The notes beneath the pieces were generated by a model. That model was not told the origin of the DNA, made no database searches, and saw only the letters and a list, made by a program, of their open reading frames with translations. The position numbers and the translations under genes are program-made. Positions 17,484 through 26,455 of a stretch of DNA of 64,000 nucleotides are shown here, piece by piece; within the stretch, counting starts at the first letter, position 1, and every line of letters begins with the position of its first letter. This stretch comes from Microcoleus sp. bin48.metabat.b7b8b9.023 (lineage in GTDB: Bacteria > Cyanobacteriota > Cyanobacteriia > Cyanobacteriales > Microcoleaceae), in NCBI RefSeq assembly GCF_013299185.1, contig NZ_JAAFKG010000023.1:1-64000 (forward strand). Direction: 5' to 3'.

Positions 17484-18011
17484 GTATTTATTGGGGATTG
17501 TCGGTTCTACCCAAGGTTCCTCGAACTTCTGAGCTTCCGAGAACTTTCCCCAAACTCGGTAAGCCGCATCCCTCTCCCCCTTCCACCCCCGGTGGTTTTT
17601 CTTGAGGGGTAGGGGTTTTGTCGGGCAGTGACCGTAAACCGTCAGCGGTTGACCCAATGCCGTGTGCCAGGGAAAAGTAACGTATGCTTCCCACTTGCGG
17701 GTCAATACTCCCACTTCTTCGGCAACCTCTAAGTCGTAATTCTGCTCCTTGAGCGCTGCTGCAACTTCATCCTTGCTGCGGTAGTAGCCCAACCCCAACT
17801 GAGCGATCGCCTCTCGACTCATGCTCCTCTCGGCAATCAAGTGGTTGAGGGCGCCACTTCCTACTTCGCCCCACAGCCAATCCCGGCACTGGGCGTACAC
17901 CGCAGCCAGTATCCCCCGGCGCATCTCCCACTTCGCTGCTATTTCTATTTCCCTAGGGCTGTGTTCGCGTTCGGGCAGCGCTGCTCCCACCCTCGAAGCT
18001 GCTTCCCGCAA
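17472..18011 (-). pseudogene. primase-like protein fragment
   Basis: A 179-codon frame without a good start (TTG 18011; the open frame extends a little upstream into a TCCGCGTAGCGAGTGCG-type repeat before a stop). The end is supplied by the MITE. The segments ALNHLIAERSMSREAIAQLG and VTFPWHTALGQPLTVYGHC resemble the zone between the N-terminal and TOPRIM parts of DnaG-like plasmid or phage primases. Catalytic residues are not present in the surviving part. Likely a plasmid- or phage-derived remnant. Confidence 0.5.
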
Positions 18012-18384
18012 AGCTTCTACCCAATCAATGGCGGTGCATGGAAGTGATTGCCGGGTTGCGTCCGCGTAGCGAGTGCGCTAGCGTGGTTCGCATCGTTTCC
18101 CAAGAGAATGACTTTGAAACAAGAAGGATGAGAGAAGAACATCCGCTCTTGAGGATCGAACGAGCCTTATCTGAGCTCAAGGACGAGACTGAGGAAAATC
18201 AAGTAATGCTGTTGGTAGCAGGCCATTTGAGAGAATCGCAGCGCAAAGTTGGTTGAAGGCTGAAAGGCTCGGGTATGGCAACATTCACCTCAAGGCGTGG
18301 AATAGCAGCAAAAAGCTAATCGAAAACACAACCACCACTGGGCGCCACCGCTTATTTTGCTGCTATCAATGCGGGCGATCGCAA
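18012..18384. other. decayed spacer
   Basis: Contains a small dispersed repeat (TCCGCGTAGCGAGTGCGCTA, about 18060-18079) and short open stretches without recognisable families. Probably degraded mobile DNA. Confidence 0.4.
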
Positions 18385-19077
18385 CTACTTTGTCAAAGCT
18401 GCAACTTTTGAAAGCTCGTGTTTGTCCCCGGTAGTTTTGTTACCGAGAAGGCTCCAAGAGTCCAGCATCTGACCGTACAAACAAGTCATTTCCCAAGCAA
18501 TCCGAGCGTAGACCTTACCCAAAGATGAGTCTTTCTCGCATTGAGGAATCAGGTCAAGTCCCATTGCTAGGTGCTGTTGGTCAATCTGATTATGGATTTG
18601 CCAGTAGCGACCCGCTTGCAGCCCCAGCTTTGCAAGCTTCGGACTTGCTGCACAGAAGAAGTCATAGGACACCCCTTCTGAGATTAAATTCAGTGTAATG
18701 ATTTGGTGTGCGTTTGATTCGCGCAGGACTGAACGAAAGCAATATGCGTTTACTGATATGGTTTCAAGGGTTGCCGGCACGTTAGTTGGATTCTCATCTG
18801 GTTCCAGAAAATCATATGTGTGCATCCACTCAATTAGCCGTTCGCAGTGATCGACTTCCTCCATCGCATGTCGGGCAAAGCACCCTTGGTAATGAGGGTC
18901 GTGGCACATGGCATGGCGCAGAGATAGCGCAGAGGTAAAATCGCGGGATAGGTGATATAACTGGCGAATCCAGCCTCTAATCTCCTCTGGCTTTGAAGTC
19001 ACTGCCAAGGTTTCGTAAAAATGTCCATTTCGGAGGTGACTCCGATATTCTTCTGCCAAACTTAACAGCCACTGCAT
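18385..19077 (-). CDS. heme-oxygenase-like diiron oxidase family protein (TENA/CADD-like)
   Basis: 230 residues from ATG 19077, preceded by AGGAGT at 7 bases; the frame extends upstream but without a ribosome site. All-alpha fold of the iron-containing redox / TENA-HO superfamily: candidate metal ligands in HAMEEVDHCERL (Glu and His) and HNQIDQQHLAMG (His, Asp, His). Related proteins include Chlamydia CADD and UndA-type oxidases that act on small carbon chains or amino acids. Substrate unknown. Stands alone on the minus strand; no pathway neighbours. Confidence 0.65.
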   Translation of the reverse strand: MQWLLSLAEEYRSHLRNGHFYETLAVTSKPEEIRGWIRQLYHLSRDFTSALSLRHAMCHDPHYQGCFARHAMEEVDHCERLIEWMHTYDFLEPDENPTNVPATLETISVNAYCFRSVLRESNAHQIITLNLISEGVSYDFFCAASPKLAKLGLQAGRYWQIHNQIDQQHLAMGLDLIPQCEKDSSLGKVYARIAWEMTCLYGQMLDSWSLLGNKTTGDKHELSKVAALTK

Positions 19078-19415
19078 AGATCCACTCCTGCCGTATAATT
19101 TTACTTTGACTAGATTTGGTGCCTTTAGGGGGCGAAATTTGTTAAGCGCCAGTATATTATAATAAAGCAGTATACTAAAACCAGTCAAGTAGACTAATGC
19201 CCCTTGAGTGGCCCTACCGTGTTCTATTCTTTTTTCTCTCATTGCCAGACACGTAAGCGTTGCGATCGGAAAACCGATCCCAGGCCTTTGTGAAAGTGTC
19301 AGTTCTGCGTCTGTCCTGACATAGTGAAATTTATTCGTACCGACCTACCTATTTTATGGGCTGATCGTGCAACCAGAGCAAGTTGCTTCCCAACTCTGTT
19401 AGACTTGCTTTAGGT

Positions 19416-19874
19416 ATGCTTCATGAAAAATACCCAAACATCACAAGTATGAGCAAATTGTATCAAGGGCAAAGTCAATCTAATACGGGAATTCTTGTAG
19501 TCGATAATAACAGAAGAATAGTGAGTATAAATCGAAATTTTATAGAGTTGTGGAGTCTCCCAAAATACGTTATAGACTCACAAAACGAGTTCCAAGCTTT
19601 AGAGTTAGCTTCTCACTATTTAGAAGAACCTCAAAAATTTGTCAAACAAATAACAGAAGTATACCAAAAGCCGGAATTGGATATTTATGCAATTATTAAA
19701 TTTAAGTGCGGTCGGCTGTTAGAGATATCTTCTCAGTCGCAATGGATTGAAGAACAATATGTAGGGAGAGTCTGGAAAAGTCGCGAACCTGACAAATTCA
19801 TATTTGATGAGCCAAAATCAATAGTTTATATTTGCCCTGATTTTTTTAGACCTCTCCCAAAAAGAAATAGTTGA
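19416..19874 (+). CDS. stand-alone PAS domain protein
   Basis: About 152 residues from ATG 19416 (a TTG at 19383 and ATG 19449 are alternatives). A single PAS-type sensor fold: GILVVDNNRRIVSINRNFIE, then WSLPKYVIDS, EVYQKPELD, FKCGRLLEISSQ and YVGRVWKSRE. This form is usually found inside cyanobacterial hybrid kinases, but here there is no kinase, cyclase or receiver attached. A second such protein is encoded at 20832. They may be stripped sensor domains acting by protein-protein interaction, or relics. Confidence 0.65.
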   Translation: MLHEKYPNITSMSKLYQGQSQSNTGILVVDNNRRIVSINRNFIELWSLPKYVIDSQNEFQALELASHYLEEPQKFVKQITEVYQKPELDIYAIIKFKCGRLLEISSQSQWIEEQYVGRVWKSREPDKFIFDEPKSIVYICPDFFRPLPKRNS

Positions 19875-19917
19875 TCGATCGCTCTTAAAGTATAATGAAA
19901 TTTTACCCCCTCTCAAC

Positions 19918-20088
19918 ATGAGCCAGCTTCGAGAATATCTTGAAAAGCATCCATCCGAGACTCAAAGAATGTTGGGCATAGACTACGACCAATTAATACA
20001 ACTAATTCCAAATGCCGAAAATATGTATGCTCGTCAAAAAGAGCCAATAAATCAAAGGCTCAAAAAAGAATCTTTGTCGAACATCTAA
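19918..20088 (+). pseudogene. transposase N-terminal fragment
   Basis: 56 codons beginning MSQLREYLEKHPSETQRMLG. From memory this matches the N-terminal helix-turn-helix segment of cyanobacterial IS5-like transposases. The frame ends at TAA 20086 without any DDE domain, so it is a fragment. Confidence 0.5.
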
Positions 20089-20337
20089 TTAGATTACTAA
20101 AAATCTGGAGAGTAGCATCAGAAAGATTTCGCTGAAACTCGAAAAATTACGATCGAATAATTTTAGTGGTATGTAAATTAGTAAGATGGCGAATAGGTGC
20201 GATCGTTATGTGTCAATAAAAGTCCCTACAAGCTGAAAAAAAATAGTAAAATTTAGGTCATGAAACCGGGCAGTTTTTATCGCTCGACCGTTGAAACCCT
20301 TATTGAAGCGTTGGTTTTGGCAGCCAGGCCCTTGAGC

Positions 20338-20479
20338 AGGGCTGTTTCATTCTCAGACGAATCATCGTTTTGTAGGGGTAGTGCCCCGTGCCTACCCTCC
20401 CCCTCCACGATTTTGTAGGTGTTTCAGAGATCGGGCGGGCACTCTTGGCACCGCCCCTACAAGAGAATGAAACAGCCCT
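20338..20479. repeat. 142-bp dispersed repeat with 17-bp perfect inverted ends
   Basis: AGGGCTGTTTCATTCTC at 20338-20354 is matched exactly in reverse complement at 20463-20479. Inside is a second palindromic layer: TTGTAGGGGTAGTGCCCCG and GCACCGCCCCTACAA. A partial relative (GGGGCTGTTTCATCATCG) is near 46246. Shared layered structure suggests a nonautonomous mobile repeat. No gene is visible from 20089 to 20831. Confidence 0.75.
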
Positions 20480-20831
20480 GGGCCCTTTAGGGGGCCGGGT
20501 TCCCAAAACCAAGCGGGGGAAGGGATTGGAATTATGGGAGAGGTCTACTGTATCGAAAAGCACAAAGATTTGGCGATGAAATCGCTGAAATCCTTACCCT
20601 GAGACACATAAGCTATATCAATCACCGGATAGCCAGGAGCGCCCCGTAGTACCAGTCAACCAGTGTTATCTGGGAACTTTCGTGTTTCAGTTGTGGTAGG
20701 ATGTATTGTAAGTAGGTAAAACTGTCCTTCTACAGTTTTAAAAGTGTGATAAGAAAATTAAATATTGGAGAAACAAACTAAATATTTATTTTTCTTAATA
20801 AAAAGTAACCCCGAACCCCAATCACTTTTTG

Positions 20832-21182
20832 ATGTTGCCAATTTCAGACCAGTTAAAAAATCAAGATGCAAACTCTGGAATTTTGTTAGTAAACAGCCAG
20901 AGACAAATTTCAGGGCTGACTCCCAGTGTGTTAAAAATCTGGAATGTACCTGAATTTATTATCAGGTCACTATCCGATCGCCTAGCGTTGCAGTTTGTTG
21001 CCGAACAATTCGACAATCCCCAAGTTTTTCTCAAGAACATAACAGAAATTTACAAGCAGACTCAGCTAGAATTTCACGATAAAGTTCAACTGAGGGACGG
21101 CCGCACAATCGAACGCTATTCTAAACCGTTGTGGACTGATGGGGAATACGCCGGGCGTCTGTGGATATGTAAACTTAATTAA
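20832..21182 (+). CDS. stand-alone PAS domain protein
   Basis: 116 residues from ATG 20832. PAS fold like the protein at 19416: GILLVNSQRQISGLTPSVLK, IWNVPEFIIRSLSDR, EIYKQTQLEF, LRDGRTIERYSKPL and YAGRLWICKLN. Clearly a paralogue, and again without an output domain. It precedes a GntR-type regulator by 90 bases on the same strand, so the pair may be co-transcribed. Signal sensed is unknown. Confidence 0.65.
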   Translation: MLPISDQLKNQDANSGILLVNSQRQISGLTPSVLKIWNVPEFIIRSLSDRLALQFVAEQFDNPQVFLKNITEIYKQTQLEFHDKVQLRDGRTIERYSKPLWTDGEYAGRLWICKLN

Positions 21183-21272
21183 TGGATAGAAAAGTAACTA
21201 CATAAAGCGGAGTGTAAACATAAATTTTAAGAGACAGAGCCCTTTTCGTACTGAATTTTAGAAATTGCTTGA

Positions 21273-22295
21273 ATGTCAAAAAGATTAATTACTAAAATAG
21301 TCACAAATATGCCAGCTTACATGAAAGACCCGGTTTTACTCCCTATTGTTGTGGATACTGGAGCGCCACTAACAATTGCGGCTCAAATTACCGAGCAGAT
21401 TAAGCTATTGATCGTGCGGGGCAATCTCAAGCCGAACCAGCCACTACCACCGGGCGTTCATTTAGCAAAGCATTTAGGAGTCAACCACAATACTGTAGCC
21501 TTGGTGTATAACGAACTGATTAATTCTGGATATTTGATAGGTCAACGGGGCAAAGGAACTTTTATCGCCGATTCCCAGTCTGTGAAACAAATAATAGCCC
21601 GGAAAAGTTTCTACGACTTGCTCAGTCAAGCTTTTCGCTCTGCATCTCAAAGTGGGCTGAGCGTGTCGGAGTTTTCAGCAGCGGCTTACGCTCAAGCAGT
21701 CCTTGTCGATCGCCATCAAATCAACGTAGCATTTGTGAACTTTTTTCCAGATAGTATCGATATTGGCAGCAGCATTCAATCTGCAACCGGGTTAGCTTTA
21801 GAATCAATTGATTGGAACACGTTAAAAAATAAGGAAGCACAATCGGTTCAACAGTTGTTGGCGGCAGATTTGGTGGTAACAACTATTAAAAACTTGTGGG
21901 ATGTAGCGAAGCTGGCAGAACCCAACAAAGAAGTAATCGGAATTGACGTGCAACCGGATATGCAATTGTTAAGCTGTATTTCACCGCTGCCCCGCAATGC
22001 CAAGCTGTTATTCGTATGTAAAGAACAAATTAGCAGCGAAGCGATGAAGGAGATAATCGAGTACAACGTGCATCACGTAGACTCAGAAGCAGTTACCCTC
22101 GAAACCGTTCAAAATAATAAATGCGACCTGGATCAATTTGATTTGATAGTGTGTTCGAGTCAAGTAGAGAGTCTGTTGAGTAAATACGTCCCCAAAAACT
22201 TGAAAGTAATGACCTTTCGTATCGCCGTAGATCCGATAAACTTGTTGGTACTTCAAGCTCGTTTGGCTGCGGTGGAAATGGAAAAATTAATGTAG
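21273..22295 (+). CDS. GntR-family transcriptional regulator
   Basis: 340 residues. N-terminal winged helix-turn-helix (about residues 30-100): QITEQIKLLIVRGNLKPNQP, LAKHLGVNHNTVALVYNEL and GYLIGQRGKGTF are classic GntR signatures. The C-terminal 230 residues are an alpha/beta ligand-binding-like domain that is not the aminotransferase domain of MocR and not a typical FadR or HutC domain. Effector unknown. Downstream of the PAS gene at 20832 on the same strand. Internal ATGs at codons 13 and 17 are possible alternative starts. Confidence 0.8.
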   Translation: MSKRLITKIVTNMPAYMKDPVLLPIVVDTGAPLTIAAQITEQIKLLIVRGNLKPNQPLPPGVHLAKHLGVNHNTVALVYNELINSGYLIGQRGKGTFIADSQSVKQIIARKSFYDLLSQAFRSASQSGLSVSEFSAAAYAQAVLVDRHQINVAFVNFFPDSIDIGSSIQSATGLALESIDWNTLKNKEAQSVQQLLAADLVVTTIKNLWDVAKLAEPNKEVIGIDVQPDMQLLSCISPLPRNAKLLFVCKEQISSEAMKEIIEYNVHHVDSEAVTLETVQNNKCDLDQFDLIVCSSQVESLLSKYVPKNLKVMTFRIAVDPINLLVLQARLAAVEMEKLM

Positions 22296-22314
22296 TCCGA
22301 ATCTTTCCAAACTT

Positions 22315-22728
22315 GTGAAACAACTCGAACTTTTTCCCAAATTCAACTCCAACTATCCTCCTCCGGCATCTCAATTGGCGATGAGCGTTGATGCCCTGCA
22401 TTCTTGGAAACATCGAATTTTCGAGTGCCAGCAATTTGCTAGCACCGAGCAACCGCAGCAGGGAACTTTATTCGAGTTAACTCCTAATTCCTGCGATTAT
22501 GATAGCATAGACCCCTTCGCCCTTACCAGACAAGCGTTGGATCTGCAAGTTTTTAGACCTGAATCCTTACCTCTGACTTTTCGCTCATCTGACTATATTA
22601 CCATATTTTTCGGCTCTCACGCTCACTCTTGTTTACCTGAATCCTTACGAAATGAGAATGCAGCAAAGAATATAAACAAAATCGGGATAGGGCATTTCCA
22701 CGACTATAAACGGACACAGAGAAGATAA
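22315..22728 (+). CDS. uncharacterised protein, probably truncated
   Basis: 137 codons from GTG 22315, 19 bases after the GntR gene. The first 90 residues (MKQLELFPKFN..., IDPFALTRQALDLQVF) resemble the N-terminus of a longer cyanobacterial protein family. The last 45 residues are low in conservation appeal and run into a TnpB-type right-end sequence, so the 3' part is probably replaced by transposon debris. Function unknown. Confidence 0.35.
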   Translation: MKQLELFPKFNSNYPPPASQLAMSVDALHSWKHRIFECQQFASTEQPQQGTLFELTPNSCDYDSIDPFALTRQALDLQVFRPESLPLTFRSSDYITIFFGSHAHSCLPESLRNENAAKNINKIGIGHFHDYKRTQRR

Positions 22729-22729
22729 G

Positions 22730-22800
22730 ACCACTTGTGGCACATCGGGCGTGAGGTGTCAAGAATCCCCGTGCGTTAACGCTGGGGAGTATGTCAAACT
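22730..22800 (+). mobile_element. possible IS200/IS605 (TnpB) right-end scar
   Basis: GTGTCAAGAATCCCCGTGCG, TTAACG, CTGGGGAGTATGTCAA forms the small GAATCCCC...GGGGA hairpin followed by TGTCAA typical of the right end and reRNA 3' end of TnpB-carrying IS605-type elements. No tnpB coding sequence survives next to it. The stretch 22801-23566 holds no gene that I can support; there is a consensus-like promoter at 23066-23095. Confidence 0.45.
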
Positions 22801-23065
22801 ATCAAGATTTTGAGAGTGCAGTGCGCGTGTAGCATTGAAGACTGCAAAACCGCCCAGAAGCGCTAATCCCCTCAGCCGCTTTCGAGATGTTGCACGCGCG
22901 AAAAGCAATATATCAGTTGCAGGTAAAATTGAATCCTGTGGGTAGTGCGGGAGTGTTAAAAGCCTTTACCTAACCGATGCTGGCATTCCCGCAAATGAAA
23001 GGTATGGGAAACTTGCAGAAATCATATGTAGGGCTTGCAGATGATACCCTCAGCACAATTTTAAC

Positions 23066-23095
23066 TTGACAAACGTAAAATTTATTATTTATACT
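23066..23095 (+). promoter_or_regulatory. candidate sigma70-type promoter
   Basis: TTGACA (23066-23071) and TATACT (23090-23095), spacing 18 bases. What it transcribes is unclear: the next open frames are short, and the first clear gene is the broken hydroxylase at 23567. Confidence 0.4.
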
Positions 23096-23566
23096 GCTGT
23101 ATGAGTATTTTAATACCGCACAAATTGACAAAAACAGTTGCAGCGAACAAACGACCAGTTTTTTGTTTTTTGGGCTTTTATTGACACGCCAAAAAATGTA
23201 TCGGCTAAAGTTAAATTTCTGCTGAGACCAAATGCGCTAAAAACAAAAGGAAATGCAACCAGCATTTTTGGGGACTCAGTTACAGGCGCAAGCGATACCA
23301 ACTCTTTGTATTAGTTATAAGTAAAGAAATATCAAGGACGAACTCGATTGAAATCTGTTTCCGAAGTGGTGCATTTTAACCCTTCCAGCAGGTTCTTGAA
23401 AGGATGCAGTGTTTTTTTGTGCAGGGGATGGCTGTGCGGCTTGGTTCCGTTTATTGATGGTGCTGGTCGTACAGCAAATAAAATAGAATGAAGCGAATAG
23501 GAGAATGAAATACTGAATACAAACATTATCTAGCTCGCTTACCTCGAAAAATACTAAGTTATTCTA

Positions 23567-24496
23567 ATGCTTGAACCCAATTCTCAGTTCCCGAACCCAC
23601 TCAATAATTGTCCTGAAAAAACTGGGTCTTCAAAGGATAAATTAACAGTAAAAATCTTTAATTTGTTTTTTGAAATAGAGTTTTTCATCAAAGTAGCTGT
23701 TGCTTGTACCATAGTCCAGCAGTTAATTTATTGGCTCTCGAACAAATTCCATCTCAACTTTACCGCCGAGGTTTTGCTGTACTGGCTTGTTGGGTCGGTT
23801 TCATTCTACAGCATTGGTGTTTTTATAGAAAAAATTATTAAAACTAACGAGACTTGGCGGCAAAGATTCAATGTCAGAATCAAGAAAGTGAAAGAACAAC
23901 CTTTCCCTGCATTTACTGCTAAAGGAATCCTGGTCGGAGAAATTAAAAGTTTAGCAGCAGCAGCGATTATCCTCTCCCTAGATCCTGAAGTTCATTGAGG
24001 AAATAGCTGGCTCTTAAATTTTGAATGGTTCTTGATGAGAATAATTGCTGCGGATTTCTGCTTTTACGTTATTCATTGGCTCTTTCACAAAAAGTTCTTG
24101 CAGGAAATACACCTCAAACATCACGAATTCCAGGATTAATCCAGTTTTGTAGCCGGTCATAAAAGCCTGCTTGAATATGCTATCGTCACCATTACAGACG
24201 TTTTGCCTGTTTTTGTATTCGGATACGATATTACTCAATTGTGCGCCTGGACTGTTATCGGCAATGCTTACAATTTGGAAGGTCACAGTTCTCTGTCAAT
24301 ATTTTTCATTGACTCGGATTTTCACGATCTCCACCACTCTCGCTTTAAGGGAAACTACGGCATTCAAGGATTTTGGGATCGGGTATTCAATACGCTGAAC
24401 TATCCCACAAAAAAGCCCGGCATTATGTTTCCTGCGGCTTCTCTGGAAAAGAACTTTCTCAAGCCGTCCTGTAAGAACATTGATGGCGGGAATTAA
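23567..24496 (+). pseudogene. fatty acid hydroxylase / sterol desaturase family gene with two in-frame stops
   Basis: One reading frame of 309 codons is interrupted by TGA at 23996 and TAA at 24137 but has no frameshift. The product would be a membrane non-heme diiron enzyme that hydroxylates or desaturates a lipid. N-terminal transmembrane segments (VAVACTIVQQLIYWL) are followed by the His clusters HWLFHKK, HLKHH and HDLHH. All His motifs lie in or after the interrupted stretch. Most likely a recently inactivated gene. Confidence 0.8.
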
Positions 24497-24567
24497 ACCT
24501 CGACCCCTGTTGGTATGGCGATCGCCGTACCAAAGCCAAACCCGATCCAGAAGCTTTGGCTCGGCGA

Positions 24568-24653
24568 TCGCTCTCGAAGATGAGGTATCAAAGGTTTAAA
24601 ACCTTGATGTACCTAAAATCTGGCATACCTTACTTTTTTGAGAAAGGCTATAC
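24568..24653. repeat. family A repeat, partial copy
   Basis: GATGAGGTATC at the left and TTTTTTGAGAAAGGCTATA at the right are the two arms of the family A palindrome with a shortened centre. The right end overlaps the 3' end of the choloylglycine-hydrolase-type gene. Confidence 0.6.
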
Positions 24654-25748
24654 CTGACCCGGAAGCGTTGACGCTGAAGAAGGGTGAGGCAAGAATTCAA
24701 ACGGCTCGGTCGGTACAAACTTTTCGGTGAGGTCGCCGCCCAGCTCCCACTTTTCGATTAGTTCCGGTTCTGAGGAACCGTTGACCTCTTCGAGCATATC
24801 GATTTTCCGCACTCCCGAACCATCGGCAAGATTTAATTCCTTGAGGTCGATCCAACAGACACTCGCACTGCGGGTGTTTGCATAGTAATAAACGAGGTTC
24901 TTGTGGTCGGAAACGGTGTGCCAAAGTGTGGAGGCAAGATTGGGCTTTTCGGGGTCTGCGATCCCGATCGGCACGCTGGCATTGCGAATTATGCTAAAGG
25001 TGGTTGCAATAGCTGTGCGTGCATCGTTGATATGACCGCGCGGGACTGCCGATAGGTAAAACGAGCAACGGGCAAATCGATCCGAGGCGTTGTTAGTACC
25101 GGGCAGCACGATCATGCCATCCTTATTTTTCCAGTATTCGTTGATTGCCAGTTGTTTGTCGTAGGTCGGAGAATTGGTCATCACGATATAATCTTTACCG
25201 TAGTGGATTTGTAGCTTGCCGCCTACGTACTCGAAAATTGCGGAATCGCCAGTTGCGTCGGAAATTGACAGGTGAACTGTACTTTTCTTATTGCTGCCGT
25301 CCGGTATGACGGGCGCGTCCACCTCGAACAAATCGTCATGTTTCATAGCTTCAACCGCCTCTTTGACCGTGGCGAAACTATCGAGGAAGTATTGCGCCCA
25401 TGCCGCAGTTGACATTTTTTTTGTCAATTTTGGTTGCTCTGGCTTTCGTTCGTAGTCCGATTCTACCAGGAACAGCAAATTGGCAACCAAACCCTCAGTG
25501 TTGATACCGTCGGTAGTGCAAGCGTCTAAGGCGGAGGTAATTACGCTGCCGTACTTGGATGTCCACGTAAAGGAATGCTCGTATGTTCCCCCCTGGCGCT
25601 CCATATTTGCTGGAAATGCCCAAATCTCGCTTTTAAGCGAGTTTGCCCAGTCCATGTTGCGACCGGTCACGACGTTGGGACTAGGCGCGTTCGGGTCATA
25701 TATTAATGGATTTAATTGTCCATCTACGTATAGAATTCTCGTACACAT
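24648..25748 (-). CDS. linear amide C-N hydrolase, choloylglycine hydrolase family
   Basis: 366 residues. Ntn-hydrolase of the bile-salt hydrolase / penicillin V acylase type that cuts an amide bond; in environmental bacteria such enzymes cleave acyl-homoserine lactones or other N-acyl compounds. The nucleophile would be Cys2, exposed after Met1 removal (MCTRILY). GRNMDW (Arg and Asp), TNSPTYDKQL (Asn) and the SDRFARCSFYL Arg are in place. No signal peptide. AGGAG lies about 11 bases before ATG 25748. Alone on the strand; substrate unknown. Confidence 0.88.
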   Translation of the reverse strand: MCTRILYVDGQLNPLIYDPNAPSPNVVTGRNMDWANSLKSEIWAFPANMERQGGTYEHSFTWTSKYGSVITSALDACTTDGINTEGLVANLLFLVESDYERKPEQPKLTKKMSTAAWAQYFLDSFATVKEAVEAMKHDDLFEVDAPVIPDGSNKKSTVHLSISDATGDSAIFEYVGGKLQIHYGKDYIVMTNSPTYDKQLAINEYWKNKDGMIVLPGTNNASDRFARCSFYLSAVPRGHINDARTAIATTFSIIRNASVPIGIADPEKPNLASTLWHTVSDHKNLVYYYANTRSASVCWIDLKELNLADGSGVRKIDMLEEVNGSSEPELIEKWELGGDLTEKFVPTEPFEFLPHPSSASTLPGQV

Positions 25749-26139
25749 GATTCAGATATCTCCTTTGGAAGTATTGGGTATTTCGCAGTATTGTTCGCAG
25801 CTCAATTGCTGTAACTGCCTAAATTAGTATACACGAAAAACAACTTTTAGAGCAATAGAGGCGAGGAATTAATTAGCTCGAACCAGACAAGAGTGACGCG
25901 CTTTAGACAAGCGAAAGTGCGGCTCGTACTAGACCCGAAACCAATCCAAAAATGGGGTTGTTCAAGCTAAAAGAACTCGGTGCCTTAAAGATGGCTATCA
26001 GCTACCAGCAAATTCACCTTTTGGGGAAACTTGTATTGGTTGCTTTCTCGCTCCACCAAATACTTTGACAGCAAGTCTTGAAACAAGAATAATACACGCT
26101 CTACCTCACGCTCGATAACGCACGCGTTCAAATATACTT

Positions 26140-26376
26140 TTAATACGCAACGCCGTCCGCAATTGATAGCGCGATTGAATCAACGGATTGGCATAATTTG
26201 ATAGCTCGCTCCTCATGATTGTAGTATTGCCTGGGAATCTTCTGCCGCCACCGACAACTGGGAATTGTTTGTAGGTGCTGTCGCGTGTGAGTTACCTCAA
26301 ACCAGGAATCTAAATGCCATTTTTCTGATTGATAGAAAGTTTTGGCTGTCTGGAAATGATGAACTGTGGATTTCAC
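26140..26376 (-). other. unidentified open frame downstream of egtD
   Basis: 78 codons from a GTG; the frame stays open upstream to near the egtD stop. Rich in His, Trp and Arg (WFEVTHTRQHLQTIPSCRW), which looks protein-like, perhaps the C-terminal part of a transposase. I do not recognise it. The stretch 25749-26139 shows no gene. Confidence 0.2.
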
Positions 26377-26455
26377 GCGTTCACCTGTTTTATGGATTAA
26401 TTTGTGTTTTTTCTCTTTGTTGAGAGCCCAACCAAACCGAAGGCTCGGAGGTGAT

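Noticed and set aside
23110-23301. A 63-codon minus-strand frame and an overlapping plus-strand frame
   Set aside because: Both look partly protein-like, but neither has a start with a ribosome site nor a family that I recognise; left as unassigned decayed DNA.
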